Below, piece by piece: positions 16,137-24,325 of a stretch of 64,000 bases of DNA; the stretch's first letter is position 1; each line of letters opens with the position of its first letter. The notes below the pieces were generated by a model that had not been told where the DNA came from, searched no databases, and worked only from the letters and a program-made list of their open reading frames with translations. The stretch comes from Bacteroidia bacterium (GTDB lineage Bacteria > Bacteroidota > Bacteroidia > B-17B0 > Aurantibacillaceae), in the NCBI GenBank assembly GCA_016787705.1, contig JAEUTP010000027.1, positions 186,001 to 250,000 of the forward strand, given 5' to 3'. Position numbers and translations under genes: made by a program.

Positions 16137-18230
16137 GTGAAACACCTCTTATATAGCCTTATCTTTTTAAACACGTTTGTTTATGGTCAAAACATAAATA
16201 ATAACAATGGTGCAGACACTAACACAATACTTGAGCTTAATACTACTGCCTGGGAGTTTCAATATACCAACCTCGATAGCGCTATGCTTTACGGCAATGC
16301 AGCTTTAGAGATGGCCACACAACTTAAGTGGAAAAAAGGCATTGCCAAATCGTACAGCAACCTGGCCGTGTTTTATAAATTAAAAGGTAACCCGGCAAAA
16401 GCCTTGCAGTACAACCTTAGCGCCCTGCAAACAGCAAAAGAGTTGGGCAATAAAAATGCCATCGCTTCTATACTTTGCAACATGGGTGTTATTTACAATG
16501 AAAAAGGCGCGCACCCCAAAGCGCTCACGCATTTTTTTGAGGCTTTAAAAGCAGCAGAGAGTGTAAACAACCAAAGGCTTATTGGCATTACACTTTGTAA
16601 TATTGGTATGGTGTATATAGACCAGGATAATTACCCTTCTGCGCTTAATTACACCAGGCGTTCGTTAAACATAGCACAACAACAGGGCAACAAAGAGCTG
16701 CAGGCCACCAGCCTTGGCAATATAGGTCTTACTTACTTTAAACAACGCCAGTATGATACAGCCTTGGTATATTATTTTAAAACCCTTAAGCTGGATGAAG
16801 AAATGGAGAATACCAATGCGCTGGCGCTTCATATTGCCAACATAGCCTCGGTTTACCTTGAACAGGGCAAGTACAACCAGGCCCTTGAATTTTATTTACG
16901 ATCGTTAAACATGAACCGGCAAATTGGCAATAAAATGGAAGAAGCCCGTGCCTTAGGTAATATTGGTTCTACCTACGGTTTTCTTAAAAATTACAAACAA
17001 GCCGAAAACTATTTACAACAAGCCCTTGCATTGGCTAATGAGCTGCAATCTAATATTGAAAAAAGAGATTTTGAATTTATGCTAAGCGAAGTGTACGAAA
17101 AAAAAGGAGACACCAGACTTGCCTTAAAGACCTATAAAAAATACATTGTTACACGTGATAGTATTTTTAATACGGAGAATACTAAAAAACAAACGCAGCA
17201 GGAAATGCAATATGAGTTTGATAAACAACAACTCAGCGAAAAGGCAGAGCAGGATAAAAAAGACGCCATTGCCATTGAAGAAAAACAAAAACAACGCCTG
17301 GCCATATGGTTGGTATCGGGTGGCTTGTTACTGGTAATTACTTTTTTGATCTTCTTATATAACCGTTTTAAACTAACACAAAAACAAATTATTGAAGCAC
17401 AAAAACTACAGGTAGATGACGCATACGGCTTATTACATGAAAAAAATAAAGAGGTAATGGATAGCATTAATTATGCCGAACGCATACAGCGTATTTTTTT
17501 GGCCACTAAACAATTGCTTGACGAAAACCTTGAAAATTATTTTATTTTATTTAAACCTAAAGATGTAGTGAGTGGTGATTTTTACTGGGCGGCTAAATTA
17601 AGTAACGGTAATTTTGCTTTGGCCACGGCTGATAGTACAGGCCACGGTGTGCCGGGCGCCATTATGAGCCTGTTAAACATTACCAGTTTAGAACGCGCTA
17701 TTGACCATTACACCGAGCCCGCTGATATTTTAAATGCCACCCGCAAAACTATTATTGAGCGTTTAAAAAAAGATGGCAGCGCCGAAGGCGGTAAAGATGG
17801 TATGGATGCCAGCTTAACGGTGTACGATTTTAAAAATAAAAAATTACTGGTGGCAGCTGCCAATAATCCTGTTTGGATCGTGCGTCACGCCACTGCGGGG
17901 CAAAACGCCCGTGATCAATTTGAAATAATAGAAATAAAGCCAGATAAAATGCCGGTGGGTAAACATGATAAAGACAACATTGGCTTTACACAGCAGGAAA
18001 TACAATTGCAAAGCGGCGATGTGGTTTACACATTAACCGATGGTTTTCCCGACCAGTTTGGCGGCGAAAAAGGTAAAAAGTTTATGAGTAAAAATTTACG
18101 CGAATTGCTTGCAAAAAACACCCATTTACCCATGCAACAGCAAAAAGAACTATTAGAGTTTGCGTTTAAAAACTGGGTAGGAGATTTAGAACAGGTGGAT
18201 GATGTAACGATTGTTGGCATTAGAATATGA
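16137..18230 (+). CDS. TPR sensor with PP2C (SpoIIE-type) phosphatase domain
   Basis: A 697-residue membrane signalling protein. A GTG start (16137) gives a good signal peptide (KHLLYSLIFLNTFVYGQ); no in-frame ATG would. About seven TPR motifs span residues ~50-340 in the periplasm (recurring NIGxxYxxQGxYxxAL). A coiled coil leads to a membrane helix near 386-408, and a second coiled coil joins the cytosolic PP2C domain (~450-697). Metal and active-site signatures are KDVVSGDFYWA, ADSTGHGVPGA, DGMDASL and TDGFPDQFGGEKGKK. Such proteins dephosphorylate Ser/Thr on regulators. A CheY-like receiver gene follows after 132 bases. A closely similar paralogue is at 21029-23386. Confidence 0.88.
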   Translation: MKHLLYSLIFLNTFVYGQNINNNNGADTNTILELNTTAWEFQYTNLDSAMLYGNAALEMATQLKWKKGIAKSYSNLAVFYKLKGNPAKALQYNLSALQTAKELGNKNAIASILCNMGVIYNEKGAHPKALTHFFEALKAAESVNNQRLIGITLCNIGMVYIDQDNYPSALNYTRRSLNIAQQQGNKELQATSLGNIGLTYFKQRQYDTALVYYFKTLKLDEEMENTNALALHIANIASVYLEQGKYNQALEFYLRSLNMNRQIGNKMEEARALGNIGSTYGFLKNYKQAENYLQQALALANELQSNIEKRDFEFMLSEVYEKKGDTRLALKTYKKYIVTRDSIFNTENTKKQTQQEMQYEFDKQQLSEKAEQDKKDAIAIEEKQKQRLAIWLVSGGLLLVITFLIFLYNRFKLTQKQIIEAQKLQVDDAYGLLHEKNKEVMDSINYAERIQRIFLATKQLLDENLENYFILFKPKDVVSGDFYWAAKLSNGNFALATADSTGHGVPGAIMSLLNITSLERAIDHYTEPADILNATRKTIIERLKKDGSAEGGKDGMDASLTVYDFKNKKLLVAAANNPVWIVRHATAGQNARDQFEIIEIKPDKMPVGKHDKDNIGFTQQEIQLQSGDVVYTLTDGFPDQFGGEKGKKFMSKNLRELLAKNTHLPMQQQKELLEFAFKNWVGDLEQVDDVTIVGIRI

Positions 18231-18362
18231 CTTAATGCATGAATTTGAAGTAAGGCTGTTACTGCCCGGGTTATAAAATTATTAAAGTTTTATGTTTTTG
18301 TATTAAAGTTTAGTGTTGAGTAGTATTTTCAATTTAACAATTTGTACATTCACGGTCACTCA

Positions 18363-18788
18363 ATGAACCAATTTACTATTTTAATTATTGACGATGATCC
18401 GGATGATCATTTTTTTATTAAATCTGCCATTGCGGAGTTTGGTTTAAGAATTGAACTGGTATCGATGTTTGATGGTAAACAGGGCTTAAAATATTTAGAA
18501 CTTGCTCACTCACGTTTGGCTTTAAAACAATTACCGCATTTAATAATCTGCGATATCAATATGCCGTTTATGGATGGCATTACGTTTCTGGAATCGATAA
18601 TGAGTGTAGATAAGTTGAAAGATATTCCGGTTTGTATGTTAAGTACGAATTGCGACGATGAAGTGAAAGAGAAGGTATTAAACTTAGGTGCATTGGATTG
18701 TATTTCTAAACCTTCTTACTCCTCTAACTACAATACCATTCTTGCCAACATCTTTAATAAAGTGCCGGCTTTTGAAAAGCTTTATTGA
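18363..18788 (+). CDS. Single-domain response regulator (CheY/Rcp1-like receiver)
   Basis: A 141-residue stand-alone receiver. Acidic residues IIDDDPDD at 9-15, phospho-acceptor Asp64 (IICDINMP), Ser/Thr in CMLSTN (94-95) and Lys116 (ISKP) are all present, so it should be phosphorylatable. It has no output domain and therefore acts by protein-protein contact. ATG 18363 was chosen over the upstream TTG (18342). Being downstream of the TPR/PP2C gene on the same strand suggests, but does not prove, a shared signalling route. The cognate kinase is not evident. Confidence 0.9.
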   Translation: MNQFTILIIDDDPDDHFFIKSAIAEFGLRIELVSMFDGKQGLKYLELAHSRLALKQLPHLIICDINMPFMDGITFLESIMSVDKLKDIPVCMLSTNCDDEVKEKVLNLGALDCISKPSYSSNYNTILANIFNKVPAFEKLY

Positions 18789-19073
18789 TCGGTCAAAAAT
18801 TTTGGATCTTAAAAGCGATGTGACTATCTCGTACGGTTTAGAGGTAGGTTTATAGTTATTGCTCAATAACGAAGTCTCTTTTTATAACTATAAAGACTCC
18901 TATTATGTCGTATATATGCCGCATTATTGTATTAAAAACGCTTATAATGTAGTAGTATTACTACATTTATTTAAAAAGTATATAAATAATGCCCGTATTT
19001 GTTTAATAAATACTGCATTAATACATAAAAAGTACAATAATGTCAGATAAATATAACGCAGGGCTTATAACAA
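18789..19073. other. Intergenic region with 9-bp inverted repeat
   Basis: An AT-rich gap between convergent genes. A perfect inverted repeat AATGTAGTA-GTAT-TACTACATT lies at 18946-18967. A 63-codon open frame at 18859-19050 has no family features and is not called. No other feature seen. Confidence 0.4.
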
Positions 19074-19105
19074 AAAACTCCCGGCTCATCACAACCGGGA
19101 GTTTT
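19074..19105 (-). terminator. Intrinsic terminator after coiled-coil lipoprotein gene
   Basis: An 11-bp perfect stem AAAACTCCCGG / CCGGGAGTTTT with a 10-base loop. On the minus strand it is followed by TTTTTTG, about 60 bp beyond the stop at 19165. It may also work on the plus strand. Confidence 0.8.
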
Positions 19106-19164
19106 GCTTTTATGGAATTATTATTTTTTACCGTGAAGAGGGAAGTAAAAAATAATGTGTTTAA

Positions 19165-20025
19165 TTAGTTGCTAACTACTAAGTATTTTGATTCGCTCCA
19201 GAATTTTTCAGGGTTAGTAATTAAAATACAGTTTACTAGTTTATCTGTTTTATCTAATTTATACGAATCGCTTGGGTGAGGCGTGATCATTTTAAAATCT
19301 TTGCTGTTAACCGGAATAGTTGTAGTTTGGGTATAATCTATTTGTGTGAATTTAGATTTATCCAGATCTTTATTCAATTGTGAAGTTCTTCCTAAACCTA
19401 ATACACCACCTTTACGCTCAATTAATTTTGCTTTACGTAATTCTTTTTTATCGTCTACTCTATAATAAGCCGTATGTAACGCTGTTGTTCTTTCGGCAAT
19501 AAGGGTGGATTTGGCAACGCCTTGCTGGCTCAAGGTATCTACCGAAGTTTTTAGTTGCGCTACCTGTGCATCTAAGTCTACCAAACGTTGATTTAAAGCA
19601 GCTAACTCCTGGTCTTTAACCGCTAACTGGTTGGTTAAGGTGGCAATTGTTTTTTCTAATTGCGCGTTTTTAGTATTAGAGCGTTTTAATTTTTTGCTTA
19701 ACTCCGCTAACTTTTTACGGTTAGCATCCATTAAATCGTTAATGGCTTTTATCTCGCGGTTAATACGTACTTTTTGGGTTAGCTTCATATCACCGTCGCT
19801 ATGCATTAATATCACATTCTGTTTAATACTCACAGAGTCCAGGTTACGCTCTACTTCATCAAATGCCGAAATAAAATCATTTACTGATGTTTCTTTATCA
19901 TTAATAATAGCTACAAGTGAATCCTGAACTTCTCTTGCTCTTTTTTGCTCTGCCGTTTCGCCTTCAGGTGAACAAGCTGTTAACGATATTAAAGCTGTTG
20001 CGGCGATTAAAATGTAGTTTTTCAT
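19165..20025 (-). CDS. Coiled-coil lipoprotein (possible Cbp1-like family)
   Basis: A 286-residue lipoprotein: signal MKNYILIAATALISLTAC with Cys18 as the lipidation site. Residues ~25-170 form a long coiled coil (heptads through LAELSKKLKRSN, LEKTIATLTNQL, LDAQVAQLKTSVDTL), followed by a small C-terminal domain with ERKGGVLGLGRTSQLN. The layout resembles Bacteroidota lipoproteins sometimes annotated as Cbp1-type collagen-binding adhesins, a name I regard as unproven here. It is likely attached to the inner face of the outer membrane or the cell surface. It has its own terminator and is probably monocistronic. Confidence 0.7.
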   Translation of the reverse strand: MKNYILIAATALISLTACSPEGETAEQKRAREVQDSLVAIINDKETSVNDFISAFDEVERNLDSVSIKQNVILMHSDGDMKLTQKVRINREIKAINDLMDANRKKLAELSKKLKRSNTKNAQLEKTIATLTNQLAVKDQELAALNQRLVDLDAQVAQLKTSVDTLSQQGVAKSTLIAERTTALHTAYYRVDDKKELRKAKLIERKGGVLGLGRTSQLNKDLDKSKFTQIDYTQTTTIPVNSKDFKMITPHPSDSYKLDKTDKLVNCILITNPEKFWSESKYLVVSN

Positions 20026-20206
20026 AGTTTTTATTTTTTTGTAAAGACAAAGCTTTACGGTTATTAATTTATTTCTTTAACAAAATTAGACTGGCTTCAG
20101 GCATAAATTATACCTTTTCGGTAAGAAGGAATTTAAAATAGCCAAAAACGGTAAAAAACAGGTTAGTGCTTTGAGTTTATAGATCTTTGATTAATTTAGA
20201 GCGAGC

Positions 20207-20234
20207 GAATTATTCCCCCTTTGTAAAAGGGCGG
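20207..20234. repeat. Short CCCCCTTTGTAAAAGGG hairpin segment
   Basis: An inverted repeat CCCTTT-GTA-AAAGGG just upstream of the next gene. It resembles the CCCTCTGTAAAGAG segment at 24120-24132, so it may be a partial member of the same dispersed family. The remainder of the 20026-20253 gap shows nothing. Confidence 0.35.
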
Positions 20235-20253
20235 TAGGTGAATTCAATTTTAT

Positions 20254-20967
20254 ATGAAATTATATCAGTGGCTAATAATATGTGTTCTTATCGTAATTCT
20301 CTCTAGCTGCGGCGTGGTGCGCACCTCGCCCAAATACCAATTGGCCAACGGTTATTATAAAAGCAAAACCTTCTCTTCAAAAACCGAAAAAGTGTATGTA
20401 GATAATGAAGTAGATACCATTTTTATTCACCGTTATGATAAAGTAACAAAGTTGGTAGATACTGCACTTAATAAAAGAGTTGTTTTTCCAAGCCGTTTGG
20501 CTGTAAGCATTAATAATTCCAGATCGTTTCGCCAGGCCAGCTTTGACGTTGATTTTGTGAGTATGCCTTTTAAATACAGGCCAACTCAGCGCGGCTTTCC
20601 GCAGCAATTTAATACCAATTTAAATGGTGCCGTGTATTTAGGGTTTAGAAACGATGTGTATCAAATTAAGTATAAACAAAGTCCATTAAAAAAATACGAC
20701 AGGCAGGTAACGCATTATGGTTTTTCGTTTGGTGTATTTACGGGTATTGGCGGTTCGGCCATTAACCCATGGGTAACTAACAATGTGGTAGGTTATGAGT
20801 ACGATGGCGTGGTTTGGGCAAAAGGCGTTGGAGCATTTATTGGCATTAATAATTTTAATATTGGTTTGGCCGTTGGTTTTGACGATCTATTGGACGATAA
20901 TAAAGATTTTTGGATCTACCAGCAAAAGCCATGGCTTGGGTTTGCATTTGGACTAAACCTTAATTAA
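20254..20967 (+). CDS. Uncharacterised lipoprotein, probable outer-membrane associated
   Basis: A 237-residue lipoprotein with lipobox LSSC (Cys19). The second half alternates Gly/aromatic strands (HYGFSFGVFTGIGG, GVGAFIGINNFNIGLAVGFDD, WLGFAFGLNL) that look like beta-hairpins of a small barrel or of a protein packed against one. No enzymatic motif was seen and I do not recognise a named family. Followed after 61 bases by the second TPR/PP2C gene in the same direction; a shared transcript is possible. Confidence 0.65.
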   Translation: MKLYQWLIICVLIVILSSCGVVRTSPKYQLANGYYKSKTFSSKTEKVYVDNEVDTIFIHRYDKVTKLVDTALNKRVVFPSRLAVSINNSRSFRQASFDVDFVSMPFKYRPTQRGFPQQFNTNLNGAVYLGFRNDVYQIKYKQSPLKKYDRQVTHYGFSFGVFTGIGGSAINPWVTNNVVGYEYDGVVWAKGVGAFIGINNFNIGLAVGFDDLLDDNKDFWIYQQKPWLGFAFGLNLN

Positions 20968-21028
20968 TAATTAGCATTAATAATTTGTAAATGGTTTAAT
21001 ACTATTTATTATTATCTTGTATCTAAAA

Positions 21029-23386
21029 ATGAAAAATTTTTACTCGCGAATTTTTCCGGCAATCCTGCTGATCATTCTGTGCAATATTTCCTATGCGCAG
21101 AATACCGATGGTGCCCAAAGTCGAACCATCGACTCTGTTAAAAAAATAGTTGCTACTACAAAAATTGATACCATAAAAATTAAAGCGCTTAACTATCTTA
21201 CTGAAAATGCTTCTGAAAAAGAATGGCCTGCTTATAACGATCAAATGCTGGCCTTTGCCAAAGAAAAATTAAAAACCGAAACCAAAGGAAAACCCTTGTA
21301 TATTTTTTATAGGCGCTTTTTGGCAGATGGTATAAATAATTTGGGAATACTGTTACAAGATGCCGGTGACATTGAAAAGTGTATTGCTAACTACATAGAA
21401 GCTTTGAAAATAAAGGAAGAGATAAATGACGATGAAGGTGTAGCAACGGTAAATAATAACATTGGTTTGGTATATGTACATACCGGTGATGGTTTAAAGG
21501 GACTCGATTATTTTAAGCGCGCTTTAATATTTTTTGAGAAGCTTGGCGATAAACAAGCTATGGCCATGGTACTTATTAATATAGGTTCGGTGTATGAGCG
21601 CCAGGGTTATGTGCCATTAGCGCTTGAGTATTTTCATAAAGCTTTAAAGATACAGGAAGAAAGCGGCGACAAAAACGGGATTGCTAATTCACTTACAAAT
21701 ATTGCGGGCATATACGACGCGCAAAAAAACCGAAAAACTGCTTTAGAATATTATGAAAAAGCTTTGGCGATAAAGAAGGAAGCAAATAATAAACGTGGTA
21801 TAAGTATTTTATTAAACAATATTGCTGTTATTTTTAAAGAGGAGGGTGAATTTCAAAAAGCAATAGATGTATCGCTACAAAGTTTAAAAATAAAAGAAGA
21901 GCTGGGCGATAAAAAAGGCCTTGGTATTGTTTGTAATAATTTAGGCTCTATCTATTATTCAATAAAGGATATGCCAAAAGCCTTGACCTATTTTGATAAA
22001 GCACTTAAAGTAAATGAAGAAATAAACTACAAAGAAGGACTTTGCCTGGCCTATAAAAATTTAGGAAGTTATTTTATGACAGCCGGCAATTCTGAAAAGG
22101 CAACAGCTTATGGCTTAAAAAGCCTTGCTCTTTCAAAAGAATTAGGAGCGCCGCATTTAATTAAATTATCTTCCGGATTAATGGTGGCTATTTATAAAAT
22201 TGACAATAAGCCTGCACAAGCTTTAGAGATGTTTGAATTGCATATGCAAATGAAAGATAGTGTTAGTAATATTGAAAACCGTAAAGCATCGCTTAAGCAG
22301 CAATTTCAATACGAGTACGATAAAAAAGTAGCGGCAGACAGTGTAAGGTCTTTAGAAGAAAAAAAACTGACCTCTTTGAAAATTGCCGCGCAGGAAACAC
22401 AAATAAAACAAGAAAAAACACAGCGCATTGCTTTGTATGGCGGACTGATATTGGTTATTGTATTTGCAGGCTTTATGTTCAATCGTTTTAAGATCACACA
22501 GAAGCAAAAAAATATTATTGAGTTACAAAAGAGTGAAGTAGAAGGACAAAAGCACCTGATAGAAGAAAAACAAAAAGAAATTGTTGACTCCATTACTTAT
22601 GCCAAACGTTTGCAGGAAGCCATTTTACCGGCAGATATTTTTTGGAAAGAAAATTTAAAAGAGAGTTTTATTTTATACAAACCTAAAGATATTGTTGCCG
22701 GAGATTTTTATTGGATGGAGGCAATCAGTCAAGAGTCATTAGTCGACAGTCGACAGTCTGGCAAGACTGCAAAACTGCCAACTGCAGACTTAATCCTGTT
22801 CGCGGCCGCAGATTGCACCGGGCATGGTGTGCCGGGAGCGTTGGTAAGTGTAGTTTGCAGTAACGCTTTAAACAGAACGGTTTTAGAGTTTGGAATATCT
22901 GATCCCGGAAAAATTCTAGATAAAACACGCGAACTCGTAATTGCCACCTTCGAGAAAAGTGATAAAGATGTAAAAGATGGTATGGATATTAGTTTATGCT
23001 GTTTAAATAAAACTACAAACGAATTACATTGGGCCGGGGCGAATAATGGTTTGTGGATAGTGAAGCGGGGGGGTGAGGCCGGAATAACAGAACTAAAACC
23101 CGATAAACAACCTATTGGTAAATATGCAGAGGCAAAACCATTTACTACACATACATTAAAATTAAATAAGAACGATAGTATTTATTTGTTTACCGATGGC
23201 ATGGCTGATCAGTTTGGTGGCGAAAAGGGAAAGAAATTTAAATACAAACAATTAAAAGCAATTTTGCTGCAGCATGTAAATGAAGACATGAACAAACAAA
23301 AAGAAAAATTAAACACCGCGTTTGAGAATTGGAAAGGCAATTTAGAGCAAGTTGATGATGTTTGCGTTATTGGAATAAAAATATAA
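21029..23386 (+). CDS. TPR sensor with PP2C (SpoIIE-type) phosphatase carrying an in-frame insert
   Basis: A 785-residue paralogue of the 16137 gene. Signal peptide 1-24 (ending ISYAQ), about eight TPR motifs (residues ~85-400), membrane helix near 476-492, coiled coil with EEKQKEIVDSITYAKRLQ, and a C-terminal PP2C domain (~540-785) with KDIVAGDFYW, ADCTGHGVPGA, DGMDISL and TDGMADQFGGEKGKK. Between FYW and ADCTGHG it has about 18 more residues than its paralogue. The extra stretch (residues ~566-587) is unlike the family and encoded by repeat-like DNA (22724-22789). The start is ATG 21029, since TTG 21017 adds only MYLK. The Dph6-like gene begins two bases after the stop. Confidence 0.87.
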   Translation: MKNFYSRIFPAILLIILCNISYAQNTDGAQSRTIDSVKKIVATTKIDTIKIKALNYLTENASEKEWPAYNDQMLAFAKEKLKTETKGKPLYIFYRRFLADGINNLGILLQDAGDIEKCIANYIEALKIKEEINDDEGVATVNNNIGLVYVHTGDGLKGLDYFKRALIFFEKLGDKQAMAMVLINIGSVYERQGYVPLALEYFHKALKIQEESGDKNGIANSLTNIAGIYDAQKNRKTALEYYEKALAIKKEANNKRGISILLNNIAVIFKEEGEFQKAIDVSLQSLKIKEELGDKKGLGIVCNNLGSIYYSIKDMPKALTYFDKALKVNEEINYKEGLCLAYKNLGSYFMTAGNSEKATAYGLKSLALSKELGAPHLIKLSSGLMVAIYKIDNKPAQALEMFELHMQMKDSVSNIENRKASLKQQFQYEYDKKVAADSVRSLEEKKLTSLKIAAQETQIKQEKTQRIALYGGLILVIVFAGFMFNRFKITQKQKNIIELQKSEVEGQKHLIEEKQKEIVDSITYAKRLQEAILPADIFWKENLKESFILYKPKDIVAGDFYWMEAISQESLVDSRQSGKTAKLPTADLILFAAADCTGHGVPGALVSVVCSNALNRTVLEFGISDPGKILDKTRELVIATFEKSDKDVKDGMDISLCCLNKTTNELHWAGANNGLWIVKRGGEAGITELKPDKQPIGKYAEAKPFTTHTLKLNKNDSIYLFTDGMADQFGGEKGKKFKYKQLKAILLQHVNEDMNKQKEKLNTAFENWKGNLEQVDDVCVIGIKI
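22724..22789. repeat. Repeat-like insert inside the PP2C coding sequence
   Basis: About 66 bp with internal GTCGACA units and ACTGC/AACTGCC units forming imperfect inverted repeats (AGTCTG near the middle, CAGACT near the end). Its composition is unlike the surrounding coding sequence. It is in frame, free of stop codons, and falls between two conserved PP2C motifs. Confidence 0.55.
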
Positions 23387-23388
23387 TT

Positions 23389-24108
23389 ATGGATCTACCA
23401 AAAGCAATTTTTTGCTGGAGCGGCGGAAAAGATTCTGCTTATTGTTTACACAAAGTGTTATCAGAAAAATTATTTGACGTTAAGTATTTACTGACGACCG
23501 TTAATGACGAATTCAAACGCGTTTCCATGCACGGCACACGCGAAGAGTTGCTGGATCGGCAAACACATTCTATTGGTATTCCTTCGCTTAAAGTAAGAGT
23601 GAAAGAAGGCACTAATAATGAGTACGAACAACAAATGGAAGCGGTTCTTTTGAAAGCAAAAAGTGAAGGCATTGAACATGTTATTTTCGGCGATATTTTT
23701 CTGGAAGATCTTCGCGCTTACCGCGAAGCCAACCTCGCAAAAGTAAATATGAAAGCTGTTTTTCCTTTATGGAAAAAAGATACGAATGAACTGATAGATG
23801 ATTTTATACGATTAAAATTCAGAACGGTTATTTGTTGCGTAAACGATGGTTATTTGGGAGAAGAGTGGGTAGGAAGAGAAATTGATGTAGCATTCAAAAA
23901 AGAATTACCAAAAAATGTGGATGCCTGTGGTGAAAATGGTGAATACCATACCTTTTGTTTTGCGGGACCAATATTTAAAAAAGAAATAAAAATCAAGACC
24001 GCCGAAAAAATTTACAGGCCGCTGGAAATAAAATTAAGCGAGGATTGCAACGCAACAACGGAGGTTGTAACGAAGGGGTTTTGGTTTGTAGATTTACATT
24101 TAGCTTAG
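23389..24108 (+). CDS. Dph6-like ATP-pyrophosphatase (PP-loop) protein
   Basis: A 239-residue cytosolic protein of the diphthine-ammonia ligase/MJ0570 family of adenylating enzymes. The PP-loop CWSGGKDSAYCL (residues ~8-19) binds ATP. The MHGTREELLDRQ, FGDIFLEDLRAYREA and DACGENGEYHTFCFAGP segments are all characteristic. The archaeal and eukaryotic enzyme amidates diphthine on elongation factor 2, which bacteria lack, so the bacterial substrate is unknown. ATG 23389 is used: an upstream in-frame start at 23362 would overlap the phosphatase gene. The two-base gap to that gene suggests an operon. Confidence 0.85.
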   Translation: MDLPKAIFCWSGGKDSAYCLHKVLSEKLFDVKYLLTTVNDEFKRVSMHGTREELLDRQTHSIGIPSLKVRVKEGTNNEYEQQMEAVLLKAKSEGIEHVIFGDIFLEDLRAYREANLAKVNMKAVFPLWKKDTNELIDDFIRLKFRTVICCVNDGYLGEEWVGREIDVAFKKELPKNVDACGENGEYHTFCFAGPIFKKEIKIKTAEKIYRPLEIKLSEDCNATTEVVTKGFWFVDLHLA

Positions 24109-24116
24109 GCAGATAT

Positions 24117-24165
24117 TATCCCTCTGTAAAGAGCGTTCCCGAAGGGTGGGAGAGGATTAATCAAA
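24117..24165. repeat. Imperfect hairpin CCCTCTGTAAAGAG...CCCGAAGGGTGGGAGAGG
   Basis: Outer arms CCCTCT and AGAGG and an inner CCC-GAA-GGG form an imperfect hairpin right after the Dph6-like gene. It precedes the dispersed repeat copy at 24180-24231 and may belong to the same composite element. Confidence 0.4.
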
Positions 24166-24179
24166 ATATCTATTCGCAA

Positions 24180-24231
24180 TTCCTCCCTCGGTCTTCGGCC
24201 ACTTCCTCCAAAGGGAGATACTGTGTTTGCT
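24180..24231. repeat. Dispersed repeat, copy B (TCCTCCAAAGG...TACTGTGTTTGCT)
   Basis: About 52 bp closely similar to 15623-15676, in the same orientation, with the identical 3' end ATACTGTGTTTGCT. It lies in a gap between convergent genes. Confidence 0.75.
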
Positions 24232-24278
24232 AATTAGTTTTTTTATTACCCTTCTTTAACAAGTATTGTGTCAAAACA

Positions 24279-24308
24279 AAAAAGGGAAACAAATTTGTTT
24301 CCCTTTTT
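24279..24308. terminator. Palindromic bidirectional terminator
   Basis: A perfect palindrome centred at 24293/24294 (AAAGGGAAAC-AAATTT-GTTTCCCTTT) flanked by A and T runs. It lies between convergent genes and can end both transcripts. Confidence 0.8.
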
Positions 24309-24325
24309 CATACCTCAAATAAAAT

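Noticed and set aside
17880..17935. Possible further repeat insert (HATAGQNARDQFE) in the first PP2C protein
   Set aside because: The loop is longer than in its paralogue and GC-rich, but the DNA is not clearly repetitive and family loop lengths vary here.
18859..19050. 63-codon open frame in the gap after the receiver gene
   Set aside because: AT-rich, Tyr/Asn/Lys-rich product without motif or promoter; overlaps a hairpin; probably chance.
23362..23388. Upstream start for the Dph6-like gene
   Set aside because: It would add nine residues overlapping the phosphatase end and displace the family's usual N-terminus just before the PP-loop.
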